A DNA stretch of 64,000 bases from Banduia mediterranea. GTDB taxonomy: Bacteria; Pseudomonadota; Gammaproteobacteria; Nevskiales; Nevskiaceae. This document shows positions 11,355 to 19,858 of this stretch, piece by piece. How positions within the stretch are numbered: position 1 is the stretch's first letter; each line of letters begins with the position of its first letter. The stretch lies in NCBI RefSeq assembly GCF_031846245.1, contig NZ_JAVRIC010000003.1, positions 1-64,000 on the forward strand. The letters run 5' to 3'. Made by a program: the position numbers and the translations under genes. The notes under the pieces are model-generated. The model saw nothing but the letters and a program-made list of their open reading frames with translations, was not told the DNA's origin and did not search any database.

Positions 11355-11852
11355 CTATTCCGAGGCCCAGTTGCCAAGGTCAGCGTTCACGCCGTCACCG
11401 CCCGGTGTTCCGTCGGCGCCGAGGCTGTAGATGTCGTACTCGCCGTGGCTGCCCGGATTCAGGTACTGATACGGGCGGTCCCAGGGATCCTTGGGCATGC
11501 TCTTGAGATAGCCGCCGGGCTTCCAGTTCTTCGCTGGCGGTTCTCCGCCCGGCTGCTGCACCAGCGCTTCCAGGCCCTGCTGCGTGCTTGGATAGTAGAA
11601 GTTGTCGAGCCGGTACAGTTCGAGCGCGCTTTCGATCACACGAATGTCCTGCTTCGCTTTCGCGATTCGGGCATCATCCGGCCGACTCATGATGCGCGGC
11701 ACCACGATGGCGGCGAGGATGCCGAGAATCACCACCACGACCATGATCTCGATCAAGGTGAAACCGTGTTGACGCTGGGCGCGCCGATGCGATGTGTTCG
11801 GGCGGCAGAACTTGGAGCCGGCGACAGAGCGCCGTGCAGCGGTCAGTTTCAT
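11355..11852 (-). CDS. gspG: Type II secretion major pseudopilin GspG
   Basis: The 165-residue major pseudopilin has an unusually long leader (about 30 residues) before FTLIEIMVVVVILGILAAIV. The conserved calcium-site/C-terminal region is complete: DNFYYPSTQQGLEALVQ, PKDPWDRPYQYLNPG and SLGADGTPGGDGVNADLGNW. It forms the pseudopilus shaft. It is the first gene of the minus-strand operon gspGHIJKLMN-nudJ. gspC, D, E and F are not adjacent, since a divergent rhombosortase lies upstream. Confidence 0.95.
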   Translation of the reverse strand: MKLTAARRSVAGSKFCRPNTSHRRAQRQHGFTLIEIMVVVVILGILAAIVVPRIMSRPDDARIAKAKQDIRVIESALELYRLDNFYYPSTQQGLEALVQQPGGEPPAKNWKPGGYLKSMPKDPWDRPYQYLNPGSHGEYDIYSLGADGTPGGDGVNADLGNWASE

Positions 11853-11871
11853 GGGGAGCACTGGTTTTGCG

Positions 11872-11899
11872 AATAGAACGACTGGATGAATGATAGCAA
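11872..11899 (-). promoter_or_regulatory. Possible gsp operon promoter
   Basis: On the minus strand TTGCTA (11894-11899) and TCTATT (11872-11877) are 16 bases apart, 20 bases upstream of the gspG ATG. The match to consensus is moderate. If real, it overlaps the upstream ATG candidate for the rhombosortase gene on the other strand. Confidence 0.3.
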
Positions 11900-12611
11900 A
11901 CGGGGACCACGGACCGACGCCGAAACGGCCGTCCAAAGCTCTGAAACCGGATCTGGCCGGGCAAGCAACATCTTGCAGGGACTGTGGAACCGAGCCATGA
12001 GTTCCCGTGGCGTGTGGATCGCGCCGCTGGTGGTGATGTTGCTGTCCCTGATTCTGGAGCTGTTCGGCGACGCCGGGCGTGGCTGGTTGCGGTATGACCG
12101 GGACCGGATCGCGGACGGGCAGTGGTGGCGATTCCTGAGCGGGAATTTCGTGCACCTCGGCTGGTATCACCTGATGCTCAACGAAATCGGCATCGTGATG
12201 ATGGTACTGCTGTGCCCGGACCGGCTGTCGCCCTGGGTCTGGTTGCGCCGGATTGGGATCATCGGCACCGGAATGACCTTGTGTCTGTACGCGTTCGTGC
12301 CGTCGATGACCCGCTACGTCGGCCTGTCTGGCATGCTTCACGGCCTGTTCCTTCTGGGGCTCGGGCGTCAGGCGCTCAAGCGCGACTGGATCGCGATTGC
12401 ATGTTTGCTCTATCTCTTCGGTAAACTGGGGTACGAGTCGATCACCGGTACGCCGGTCTCGGACGAAGCGGCGATCGGGGGGCGGGTTGCGCTGGAGTCA
12501 CATTTCTACGGCACGCTTTGTGCCTTGGCTTATGGCTTCGTGTTCCGTTCGTTTACCGGCGGCCTGGAAAGGCCCCGACCCTACAAAAGAGAACGAGAGG
12601 TTCCCGAATGA
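11886..12611 (+). CDS. rrtA: Rhombosortase (rhomboid-family intramembrane serine protease)
   Basis: A compact rhomboid-type protease: WWRFLSGNFVHLGWYHLMLNEIG is the helix-2 signature, the catalytic serine lies in GLSGMLHG and a histidine in the ESHFYG helix. This order and size match rhombosortase, which processes GlyGly-CTERM proteins exported by type II secretion. The divergent gspG operon supports that role. ATG 11886 gives 241 residues with a 37-residue polar N-terminal tail; ATG 11997 (204 residues) is closer to the usual family length. The stop overlaps the fabD start (ATGA), so fabD is translationally coupled. No GlyGly-CTERM substrate is encoded in this window. Confidence 0.85.
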   Translation: MNDSKRGPRTDAETAVQSSETGSGRASNILQGLWNRAMSSRGVWIAPLVVMLLSLILELFGDAGRGWLRYDRDRIADGQWWRFLSGNFVHLGWYHLMLNEIGIVMMVLLCPDRLSPWVWLRRIGIIGTGMTLCLYAFVPSMTRYVGLSGMLHGLFLLGLGRQALKRDWIAIACLLYLFGKLGYESITGTPVSDEAAIGGRVALESHFYGTLCALAYGFVFRSFTGGLERPRPYKREREVPE

Positions 12612-13540
12612 GATATGCCCTCCTGTTTCCGGGACAGGGCTCGCAGTCGGTCGGCATGCTCGCGGCGCTGGGTGCGCCCGAGACGATCGATACTTTGAAG
12701 GAAGCATCAGAAATCCTGGGCTGGGACCTTCTGGGACTCGTCCAGTCGGGGCCTGATGATGAACTCAATCGCACCGAACGTACGCAACCGGCATTGTTGG
12801 CGGCCGGCGTGGCGGTGTGGCGCGCCTGGTCCCGCCGCTGCGAGGCGGTGCCGTCCGCGGTGGCCGGGCACAGCCTGGGCGAATACAGCGCTCTGGTTGC
12901 CGCCGGCAGTCTCGATTTTGCCGATGCGCTCAAGCTCGTGGAGCTTCGCGGGCAGTTGATGCAGCAGGCGGTTCCAGCCGGCACCGGTGGCATGGTCGCG
13001 CTACTGGGGCTGGCCGACGATCAGGTCGAGGCGCTGTGCGCCGACTATCCGGGTGATCACGTCCTCGAGCCGGCCAATTTCAATTCGCCGGGGCAGGTCG
13101 TCGTTGCCGGCCAGACCGAGGCGCTCGACTGGCTGTTGGTGAACGCGAAACCCAAGGGCGCCAAACTCGCGAAGAAACTGGCGATGTCGGTACCTTCGCA
13201 TTGTTCCTTGTTGCGCGGCGCCGCGGAGCAGTTGCACCAGCGGCTGAGCCAGATTGAGGTGAAAGCCCCGGCGTTCCCGGTGCTTCACAATCTGGACGCC
13301 GAGCCGCGCCAGAATCCCGACGACATCCGTGACGCGCTGCGCGATCAGCTGTTCCGGCCGGTACGCTGGACGCAGACGGTGCAGGCCCTGGTCGCCGCTG
13401 GCGCGGAGGCTGCATGTGAGTGCGGGCCCGGCAAGGTATTGAGCGGGCTGATGAAGCGAGTGGCTGCCGATGTGCCGGCATTCGCGCTGGAGAACGATGC
13501 CGGCTTTGACGCGGCGCTGCAGCACCTGGGAGCGAACTAG
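12608..13540 (+). CDS. fabD: Malonyl-CoA-ACP transacylase
   Basis: FabD loads malonyl groups from CoA onto ACP to feed fatty-acid elongation. The 310-residue product starts MRYALLFPGQGSQSVGML, has the nucleophile in GHSLGEYSALV, the active-site arginine in LVELRGQLMQQA, and the histidine in SVPSHCSLLRGAA. GAGAGG precedes the ATG at 12608, which overlaps the rrtA stop. fabG begins at the base after the fabD stop. fabH and plsX, common upstream neighbours, are absent here. Confidence 0.97.
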   Translation: MRYALLFPGQGSQSVGMLAALGAPETIDTLKEASEILGWDLLGLVQSGPDDELNRTERTQPALLAAGVAVWRAWSRRCEAVPSAVAGHSLGEYSALVAAGSLDFADALKLVELRGQLMQQAVPAGTGGMVALLGLADDQVEALCADYPGDHVLEPANFNSPGQVVVAGQTEALDWLLVNAKPKGAKLAKKLAMSVPSHCSLLRGAAEQLHQRLSQIEVKAPAFPVLHNLDAEPRQNPDDIRDALRDQLFRPVRWTQTVQALVAAGAEAACECGPGKVLSGLMKRVAADVPAFALENDAGFDAALQHLGAN

Positions 13541-14290
13541 ATGTCGTCAGATTCATCGCCTGCGGGCGCCTTGTCGGGACAATTGGCGCTGGTCACGGGC
13601 GCCAGTCGCGGAATCGGTCGCGCCATCGCCATGCGCCTGGCCGCGGCCGGCGCACGCGTGATCGGTACCGCGACCAGCGAAGCCGGCGCGGTCGCAATCA
13701 GTGAGGCGCTGTCGCCGCTCGGTGGCGAGGGCCGGGTGCTGGATGTGCGCGATCCCACGGCGATCGACGCCTTGGTCAAGGAACTCGAAACGGTGTCGGT
13801 ACTCGTCAACAATGCCGGCGTGACGCGGGACCAGCTGGTGCTGCGCATGAAAGACGAGGACTGGCAGCAGGTTCTCGAAACGGACCTCACCAGCGTGTTC
13901 CGCTGCTCGAGGTCGGTGCTGCGCGGCATGATGAAGGCGCGCTATGGTCGCATCGTCAGCGTCGGCTCGGTGGTCGGCAGCATGGGCAATATGGGGCAGG
14001 GCAATTATGCTGCGGCCAAGGCCGGGCTGGTCGGTTTCAGCAAATCGCTGGCTTCGGAGATCGGCAGTCGTGGAATCACTGTCAATGTGGTCGCGCCCGG
14101 CTTCATCGATACCGACATGACGCGCGAGCTACCCGAGGCCGCGCGCAAGACCTTGCTGGAACGGACCTCGATTCCGCGATTCGGCAGCGTGGATGATATT
14201 GCCGCGGCGGTGCTGTATCTGGCTTCACCCGATGCCGGCTACGTCACCGGTCAAACCCTGCATGTGAACGGTGGGATGTATATGCAATAG
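13541..14290 (+). CDS. fabG: 3-oxoacyl-ACP reductase FabG
   Basis: The 249-residue SDR reduces beta-ketoacyl-ACP with NADPH. The nucleotide-binding motif is GASRGIGRAIA, the structural NNAG is in VLVNNAGVTRDQLVLRM, and the catalytic Ser-Tyr-Lys set is in VGSVVGSMGNMGQGNYAAAK. The C terminus PDAGYVTGQTLHVNGGMYM is canonical. The ATG directly abuts the fabD TAG, so the two are translated together. Confidence 0.97.
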   Translation: MSSDSSPAGALSGQLALVTGASRGIGRAIAMRLAAAGARVIGTATSEAGAVAISEALSPLGGEGRVLDVRDPTAIDALVKELETVSVLVNNAGVTRDQLVLRMKDEDWQQVLETDLTSVFRCSRSVLRGMMKARYGRIVSVGSVVGSMGNMGQGNYAAAKAGLVGFSKSLASEIGSRGITVNVVAPGFIDTDMTRELPEAARKTLLERTSIPRFGSVDDIAAAVLYLASPDAGYVTGQTLHVNGGMYMQ

Positions 14291-14349
14291 GCCGCGCGGC
14301 GGCATCGTTGGACTGCACAAAAACTCAAAAAACTCAGCGCCCACGATGG

Positions 14350-14378
14350 TAGATCGCGTAGGCGCAGTTCTCTATAAT
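14350..14378 (+). promoter_or_regulatory. Putative acpP promoter
   Basis: A perfect TATAAT (14373-14378) lies about 95 bases upstream of acpP, with TAGATC as a weak -35 at 17 bases spacing. A separate acpP promoter inside the fab cluster is common in related bacteria because ACP is needed in large amounts. Confidence 0.5.
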
Positions 14379-14473
14379 CGCCGTCGGGTTTGGCCCGCCG
14401 GCGATGAACCGGTAACGCGATCCGTAAGCACAAACAGACACGGTCGCGTATCTCTATTCCTTAGGAGTGATGC

Positions 14474-14719
14474 ATGAGCAGCTTAGAAGAGAAGGTCACG
14501 AAGATCATCGCCGAGCAACTGTCGGTCAGCGAAGATCAGATCACCCCGGACGCCTCCTTTGTTGAGGATCTGGGTGCCGACTCGCTCGACACGGTCGAAT
14601 TGGTCATGGCGCTCGAAGAGGAATTCGAGATCGACATCCCCGACGAAGAAGCTGAAAAGATCGTGACGTTCCAGGACGTCATCAACTACATCAAGGCCCA
14701 TACCGGCCAAGCCTCCTGA
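14474..14719 (+). CDS. acpP: Acyl carrier protein
   Basis: The 81-residue acidic helical protein carries the growing acyl chain on a phosphopantetheine attached to Ser37 in [18 protein letters not shown]. The ATG follows a strong TTAGGAG ribosome binding site. A 183-base leader with its own promoter separates it from fabG. fabF starts 31 bases downstream. Confidence 0.98.
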   Translation: MSSLEEKVTKIIAEQLSVSEDQITPDASFVEDLGADSLDTVELVMALEEEFEIDIPDEEAEKIVTFQDVINYIKAHTGQAS

Positions 14720-14750
14720 TTCTCCCTCCGCCCGCCGGAATCTCATCGCA

Positions 14751-15983
14751 ATGAATCGTCGCCGTGTAGTCGTCACCGGCCTTGGGATCGTGTCCCCGGT
14801 CGGTAACGACGTAAAGACTGCCTGGGATAACATCCTTGGCGGAAAAAGCGGGATCGGTCCGATCGAAAAGTACGACGTGTCGGCCTATACGACACGTTTT
14901 GCCGGATTGGTCCGTGAATTCAACGCTGCGGACTGGATGGGCCCGAAGGAGGCCCGCAAGACGGATCCTTTCATCCACTACGGCGTGGCGGCGGCGAAAC
15001 AGGCGATCGCCGATGCCGGTTACGAGATCACCGATGAGAATCGCGAGCGGATCGGTGCGGTGGTCGGTTCCGGCATCGGCGGTATCGGCACGATCGAGGA
15101 TGAGGTGGCGCAGCTCCACAAAAGTGGGCCGCGTCGCGTATCCCCGTTCTTCGTGCCGGCCAGCATCATCAACATGGTTGCCGGTTACATTTCGATCGAA
15201 CTGAAGATCGCCGGCCCCAATTTCTCGGTCGTCAGTGCCTGTACGACGGCCACCCACGCCATCGGTGTGGGCACACGCCTGATCCAGGCCGGTGACATCG
15301 ACGCCTGTCTGGTCGGCGGCGCCGAACATGGCTCCAGTCCCGCAGGTCTGGCCGGATTCTGTCAGGCTCGGGCGCTGTCCACCCGCAATGACGACCCGGA
15401 ACATGCCAGTCGTCCCTGGGATCGCGACCGAGATGGTTTCGTACTCGGAGATGGCGCCGGTGTGCTGCTGCTGGAAGACTACGAATCGGCCAAGGCACGC
15501 GGCGCGAATATCTACGGCGAAGTGATCGGTTTCGGCATGTCCAGCGATGCCTATCACATCACCTTGCCCGGCAACGGGGGCGCCTATCGCTGCATGGTGA
15601 ACACCCTGCGCGATGCCGCACTCAATCCGGAAGACATCGACTACATCAATGCTCACGGGACCTCCACCGCGGCTGGCGATGCCGTGGAGTCGAATGCGAT
15701 CAAGCAGGCATTGGGCGAGCATGCCTACAAGCTGTCCATCAGTTCCACCAAATCCATGACCGGTCATCTGCTCGGCGCGGCCGGTGGCATCGAAGCGATC
15801 TTCTCCCTGCTCTCCTTGCGCGATCAGGTCGTGCCCCCCACGATCAACCTCGAAAATCCCAGCGAAGACTGCGATCTGGACTACACGCCGAACGCAGCGA
15901 AAGAGCGTGCGCTCAATGTCGTGGTCTCGAATTCATTCGGATTCGGTGGTACCAACGGCACGGTCGCGTTCCGCCGTATCTGA
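14751..15983 (+). CDS. fabF: 3-oxoacyl-ACP synthase II
   Basis: The 410-residue condensing enzyme extends acyl-ACP by two carbons and controls the C16:1 to C18:1 step. The catalytic cysteine is in SVVSACTTATHAIG, the two histidines in YINAHGTSTAAGD and KSMTGHLLGAAGG, and the C terminus NVVVSNSFGFGGTNGTVAF is complete. Start MNRRRVVVTGLGIVSPVGN is canonical. Confidence 0.97.
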   Translation: MNRRRVVVTGLGIVSPVGNDVKTAWDNILGGKSGIGPIEKYDVSAYTTRFAGLVREFNAADWMGPKEARKTDPFIHYGVAAAKQAIADAGYEITDENRERIGAVVGSGIGGIGTIEDEVAQLHKSGPRRVSPFFVPASIINMVAGYISIELKIAGPNFSVVSACTTATHAIGVGTRLIQAGDIDACLVGGAEHGSSPAGLAGFCQARALSTRNDDPEHASRPWDRDRDGFVLGDGAGVLLLEDYESAKARGANIYGEVIGFGMSSDAYHITLPGNGGAYRCMVNTLRDAALNPEDIDYINAHGTSTAAGDAVESNAIKQALGEHAYKLSISSTKSMTGHLLGAAGGIEAIFSLLSLRDQVVPPTINLENPSEDCDLDYTPNAAKERALNVVVSNSFGFGGTNGTVAFRRI

Positions 15984-16044
15984 AACTCATGGCGTGCGCC
16001 CAGCCGCGGGCGCCGCAGCGGCCGATCCAAGCCAGGAGCACACG

Positions 16045-17421
16045 GTGACGACGCTGCGATCCCGTGTATCGGGTCCGGTGGATCTGCTGGACCTGCATGC
16101 GGCGATGCCGCAGCGTTATCCGCTTCTGCTGCAAAGCGTGGCTGCGCATCCCCAGGCCGGCCGCTTCGACGTGTTGTTCGCGTTCCCCCAGGGGCGGCTG
16201 GAAGTGGGCGCCGATCGGCAACTGTGCGCGTACGGGCTGACGGCGGAAGGCCGTGATTTCTTCGAGGCCCTGGACGCCTGGGTGCATCGCGAAGCGCAGC
16301 CTTACTCGCGCGATCCGGAGCTACCCTTTGTCGGCGGCTGGTTCCTGTTTCTGGCGTACGAAGCCGGGGCCCTGGCGGAACCGAGCCTGCATTTGCCTGC
16401 ATCCCGATCGGGGCTGCCGCTGGCGCTGGCCGTACGTTGTCCGGCCGCGCTGATCTACGACCGGGTCGAGCAGGTCTGTCACCTCATCGCCGAGCAGGAT
16501 GGCGGGCAGTTGCAGGCGATGCACGCCGATCTGCAGGCGGCGCCAGGTCTGCCCGATCTGCCGGCGCGCGCTGCCGCCACCGAGGTGCGCGAGGATGCGC
16601 CGCAGGACTTTCTCGATGGTGTGAAAACGATCCAGGACTACCTGCGAGCCGGCGACACCTTTCAGGTGAATCTTTCGCGGATCTGGCGAGCCCGGCTTGA
16701 GGACGATGTCACGCCGGCCGAACTGTATCGCCGACTGCGTCTCAGCAACCCTGCGCCGTTCGCCGGTTCGCTATGCTGGAATGGGGAGGCCGTGCTCAGT
16801 TCTTCGCCGGAACGGCTGGTACAGATCGATGCCGATCGCGTGCAAACACGCCCGATCGCGGGTACGCGCCCCAGGCTCGCGGATGCCACCGCCGATCTGG
16901 CACAACGTGCCGCACTGATCGGCAACCTCAAGGAACGCGCCGAACACGTCATGCTGATCGACCTCGAGCGCAATGATCTGGGACGTGTCTGCGAGCCGGG
17001 TTCGGTCGAGGTCAGCGAACTGATGTCCGTCGAAAGCTACGCGCACGTCCACCACATCGTTTCCAATGTGCGTGGCCGCTTGCGGCAGGCGGTGGGCCCC
17101 GGTCAGGTTCTGCGGGCCGTGTTTCCCGGCGGTACCATCACCGGCTGCCCCAAGCTGCGTTCGATGGAGATCATCGCCGAACTCGAAGGCGAGGCGCGCG
17201 GCGCGTATACCGGCTGCATGGGCTACTACTCGCGAGACGGGCGCATGGACAGCAATATCCTGATTCGTAGCCTGCACTGGAAGCAGGACAATGCGGGCGC
17301 ACAGGTCGTGCTGCGTGCCGGTGCCGGCATCGTCGTCGATTCGGATGCGCAGCGCGAACTCGCCGAAACACGCGCCAAGGCACGCGGCCTGTTGCTGGCA
17401 CTGGGAGCGAAGCATGTCTGA
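16045..17421 (+). CDS. pabB: Aminodeoxychorismate synthase component I (PabB-like, PIAGT type)
   Basis: The 458-residue chorismate-binding enzyme has an N-terminal domain with FVGGWFLFLAYEAGAL and a C-terminal domain with IQDYLRAGDTFQVNLSR, ERAEHVMLIDLERNDLGRV and PGGTITGCPKLRSMEII. The active-site motif reads PIAGTRPR: alanine where E. coli PabB has the lysine of PIKGT, as in TrpE. Position next to pabC supports aminodeoxychorismate (folate) synthesis, but anthranilate synthase activity cannot be excluded from sequence. GTG 16045 is preceded by AGGAG. It overlaps pabC by eight bases. Confidence 0.85.
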   Translation: MTTLRSRVSGPVDLLDLHAAMPQRYPLLLQSVAAHPQAGRFDVLFAFPQGRLEVGADRQLCAYGLTAEGRDFFEALDAWVHREAQPYSRDPELPFVGGWFLFLAYEAGALAEPSLHLPASRSGLPLALAVRCPAALIYDRVEQVCHLIAEQDGGQLQAMHADLQAAPGLPDLPARAAATEVREDAPQDFLDGVKTIQDYLRAGDTFQVNLSRIWRARLEDDVTPAELYRRLRLSNPAPFAGSLCWNGEAVLSSSPERLVQIDADRVQTRPIAGTRPRLADATADLAQRAALIGNLKERAEHVMLIDLERNDLGRVCEPGSVEVSELMSVESYAHVHHIVSNVRGRLRQAVGPGQVLRAVFPGGTITGCPKLRSMEIIAELEGEARGAYTGCMGYYSRDGRMDSNILIRSLHWKQDNAGAQVVLRAGAGIVVDSDAQRELAETRAKARGLLLALGAKHV

Positions 17422-18232
17422 GCCGTTCTGGTTCAACGGCGAGTCTGTAGCCGGCCTGCCTGCCGGGCTGCGCGCGCTGCACTATGGCGATGGTGTATTC
17501 AGAACCTGTCTGAGCTGGAACGGAGCGATCCTGGACATCGACGATCATCTCGATCATCTCCGGCGTGACGCTCGGCAACTGGGGATGACGCCGCCGGATC
17601 GCGAGATCCTGCGACAGGATCTGCAGCAGGCCGTCGACGTGACGCCGTGCGTGCTCAAACTGATGCTGTCGCGCCGCGCCGGCGGACGCGGCTACCGCGC
17701 CGACGATGACGGCTCCGATCGAATCGTGATGCACTCCGCCGCGCCCCGTTATCCCTCCAGCCACTGGAGCCGGGGCGTAAGCCTGCGCGACTGCGAACTG
17801 CGCCTGGCCACACAGCCGGCACTGGCCGGCATCAAACATCTCAATCGCCTGGAACAGATCCTGGCGAGCCGCGAGTTTCGAGCGGACGACGAAGAACTGC
17901 TGATGAGAGATTCCGAAAACAACATCGTCTGTGGCACGCGCAGCAATCTGTTCTGGGTTCATGAGGGCGTGTTGCACACGCCCGAGCTGAAGCGCTGTGG
18001 CGTGGCCGGCGTCATGCGTGGCCGCATCCTGCGTATCGCCGCGCGTATCGGCCTCGAGACTCGGGTATGCGACGCCGCGCGCGACAGTTTGCTTGAGTCC
18101 GATGAAATCCTGCTCAGCAACAGCCTGATCGGTGTCTGGCCGGTACGGCGCTATCAGCATCGTACCCTGTCCGCGCCGGGCCCGGTCACGGCGCGGATCG
18201 ATGCCGAACTGGCACACCCAAGGTTGAGTTGA
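17414..18232 (+). CDS. pabC: Aminodeoxychorismate lyase
   Basis: This 272-residue fold-type IV PLP enzyme converts aminodeoxychorismate to p-aminobenzoate and pyruvate. It has ALHYGDGVFRTCLSW at the N terminus, the PLP lysine in AGIKHLNRLEQILA, and NNIVCGTRSNLFWV plus the GVAGVMRGRILRIA phosphate-binding region. ATG 17414 overlaps the end of pabB (ATGTCTGA). mltG starts one base after its stop. Confidence 0.95.
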   Translation: MSEPFWFNGESVAGLPAGLRALHYGDGVFRTCLSWNGAILDIDDHLDHLRRDARQLGMTPPDREILRQDLQQAVDVTPCVLKLMLSRRAGGRGYRADDDGSDRIVMHSAAPRYPSSHWSRGVSLRDCELRLATQPALAGIKHLNRLEQILASREFRADDEELLMRDSENNIVCGTRSNLFWVHEGVLHTPELKRCGVAGVMRGRILRIAARIGLETRVCDAARDSLLESDEILLSNSLIGVWPVRRYQHRTLSAPGPVTARIDAELAHPRLS

Positions 18233-18233
18233 G

Positions 18234-19238
18234 ATGCGGGTTATACGAACTCTGTTCGCCCTGTTGCTGATCGCGGTCCTCGCGGTCACTGCGGTGTGGC
18301 TGGATGCGCGTCGGCAATTGTCCGCGCCCATGAATCTGGCGCAGGCGCAGCGCACGGATGTGTCACGGGGCAGCAGTCTGCGCGGCGTGCTTGCGCAGTG
18401 GCAGTCGCAGGGCTGGTTTCAGAATCCACGGCAGCCTGTGTACCTGCGTCTGTACGCGCGTGCGCGTGGCAGCGCAGCGGCAATCCAGGCTGGCGAATAC
18501 GAACTGCCACCACGAATCACGCCGCTGGAGGCGCTGTCGCTGCTGACCTCGGGCCGCGTCAAGCTGCACTCGCTGACGATCGTGGAAGGCTGGACTTTTG
18601 CCGAAATGATGGAAGCCGTGCACGAATCCCCGGCCTTGCGTAAGACCCTGCAGGCGGAGGACGTGATGGCCGCACTGGGTGATGCATCGTTGCATCCCGA
18701 GGGGCGCTTCCTGCCGGAAACCTACCGCTTTCCCAAGGACACCACGGACCTGGAATTCCTGCGCCGCGCGTATACCGCGATGCAGCGCGCGCTGGAGGAC
18801 GAGTGGCAGGCGCGCGCGCCTGACCTGCCTTACGACGACGCCTACGAAGCGCTGACCATGGCCTCGATCATCGAACGCGAAACCGGGGTGCCGCAGGAGC
18901 GCGGCGAGATCGCCGGCGTGTTCGTGCGGCGCCTGGCCATGGGCATGAAACTGCAAACCGACCCGACGATCATCTACGGGCTCGGCACAGACTTCGACGG
19001 TAATCTGCGACGTCGTGATCTGCTCAGCGATGGACCGTACAACACCTACACACGTCCCGGTCTGCCGCCCAGCCCGATCTGCCTGCCGGGGCGGGCTGCT
19101 CTGCATGCGGCGCTGCATCCCGTGGACGGTGATGCCCTGTATTTCGTCTCGCGACGCGACGGCACGCATCAATTTTCGGCCACTCTGAAGGCGCACAATG
19201 AGGCGGTGAGACGCTATCAATTGGGAAAACGTCCATGA
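18234..19238 (+). CDS. mltG: Endolytic murein transglycosylase MltG
   Basis: MltG cleaves nascent glycan strands and sets their length. The 334-residue protein has an N-terminal membrane anchor (VIRTLFALLLIAVLAVTAVW), a LysM-like segment, and a YceG catalytic domain with the glutamate in MASIIERETGVPQERG, then GMKLQTDPTIIYGLG, YNTYTRPGLPPSPI and the terminal FVSRRDGTHQFS. The tmk start overlaps its stop (ATGA). Confidence 0.96.
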   Translation: MRVIRTLFALLLIAVLAVTAVWLDARRQLSAPMNLAQAQRTDVSRGSSLRGVLAQWQSQGWFQNPRQPVYLRLYARARGSAAAIQAGEYELPPRITPLEALSLLTSGRVKLHSLTIVEGWTFAEMMEAVHESPALRKTLQAEDVMAALGDASLHPEGRFLPETYRFPKDTTDLEFLRRAYTAMQRALEDEWQARAPDLPYDDAYEALTMASIIERETGVPQERGEIAGVFVRRLAMGMKLQTDPTIIYGLGTDFDGNLRRRDLLSDGPYNTYTRPGLPPSPICLPGRAALHAALHPVDGDALYFVSRRDGTHQFSATLKAHNEAVRRYQLGKRP

Positions 19239-19858
19239 GCGAACTTGGCCGTTTCATCGTTCTCGAAGGCGGTGAGGGCGCCGGAAAATCGACGCAGGTG
19301 TCGCACGTGGAGCAATGGCTGCTCGGTCGCGGCCGAGACGTGCGGCGCACCCGTGAGCCGGGTGGTTCACTGCTGGCCGAGGCGATCCGTGGCGTGGTGC
19401 TCGGCGATTGGGATGAGGGCGTGGACGCGCAGACCGAGCTGCTGTTGATCTTCGCCGCGCGCGCAGCCCATCTCAATGCCACGGTGCGGCCCGCGCTTCA
19501 GGCCGGCTGCGATGTGGTCTGCGACCGCTTCGTCGACGCCAGCTACGCTTATCAGGGCGGCGGCCGTGGCATTGCATTGCGCCACATTGACGCGCTCAGC
19601 GATCTGGTGTTGCAGGGGCTCAGGCCGGATCTGGTGCTGCTGCTCGACATCGAGCCCGAACAGGGCCTGGCGCGCGCCGACGCGCGCGGCGACAACAATC
19701 GTTTCGAAGCCGAGAACCTGGCGTTTCAACGGCGCGTGCGCGAGCATTATCTGGCGCGCGCGGCGGCAGCGCCTTCGCGCTACGAAATCATCGACGCGGC
19801 GCTCGCTCAGGACGAGGTGTCGGCGCAAATCGATCTCGCACTGGAGCGGCATCTATGA
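19235..19858 (+). CDS. tmk: Thymidylate kinase
   Basis: The 207-residue kinase phosphorylates dTMP to dTDP. The P-loop is GGEGAGKSTQ, the DR(Y/F) motif is CDRFVDASYAYQGGGRG, and the LID region is ADARGDNNRFEAENLAFQ. It sits in the conserved mltG-tmk-holB-pilZ order, with four-base ATGA overlaps on both sides. Confidence 0.97.
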   Translation: MSELGRFIVLEGGEGAGKSTQVSHVEQWLLGRGRDVRRTREPGGSLLAEAIRGVVLGDWDEGVDAQTELLLIFAARAAHLNATVRPALQAGCDVVCDRFVDASYAYQGGGRGIALRHIDALSDLVLQGLRPDLVLLLDIEPEQGLARADARGDNNRFEAENLAFQRRVREHYLARAAAAPSRYEIIDAALAQDEVSAQIDLALERHL

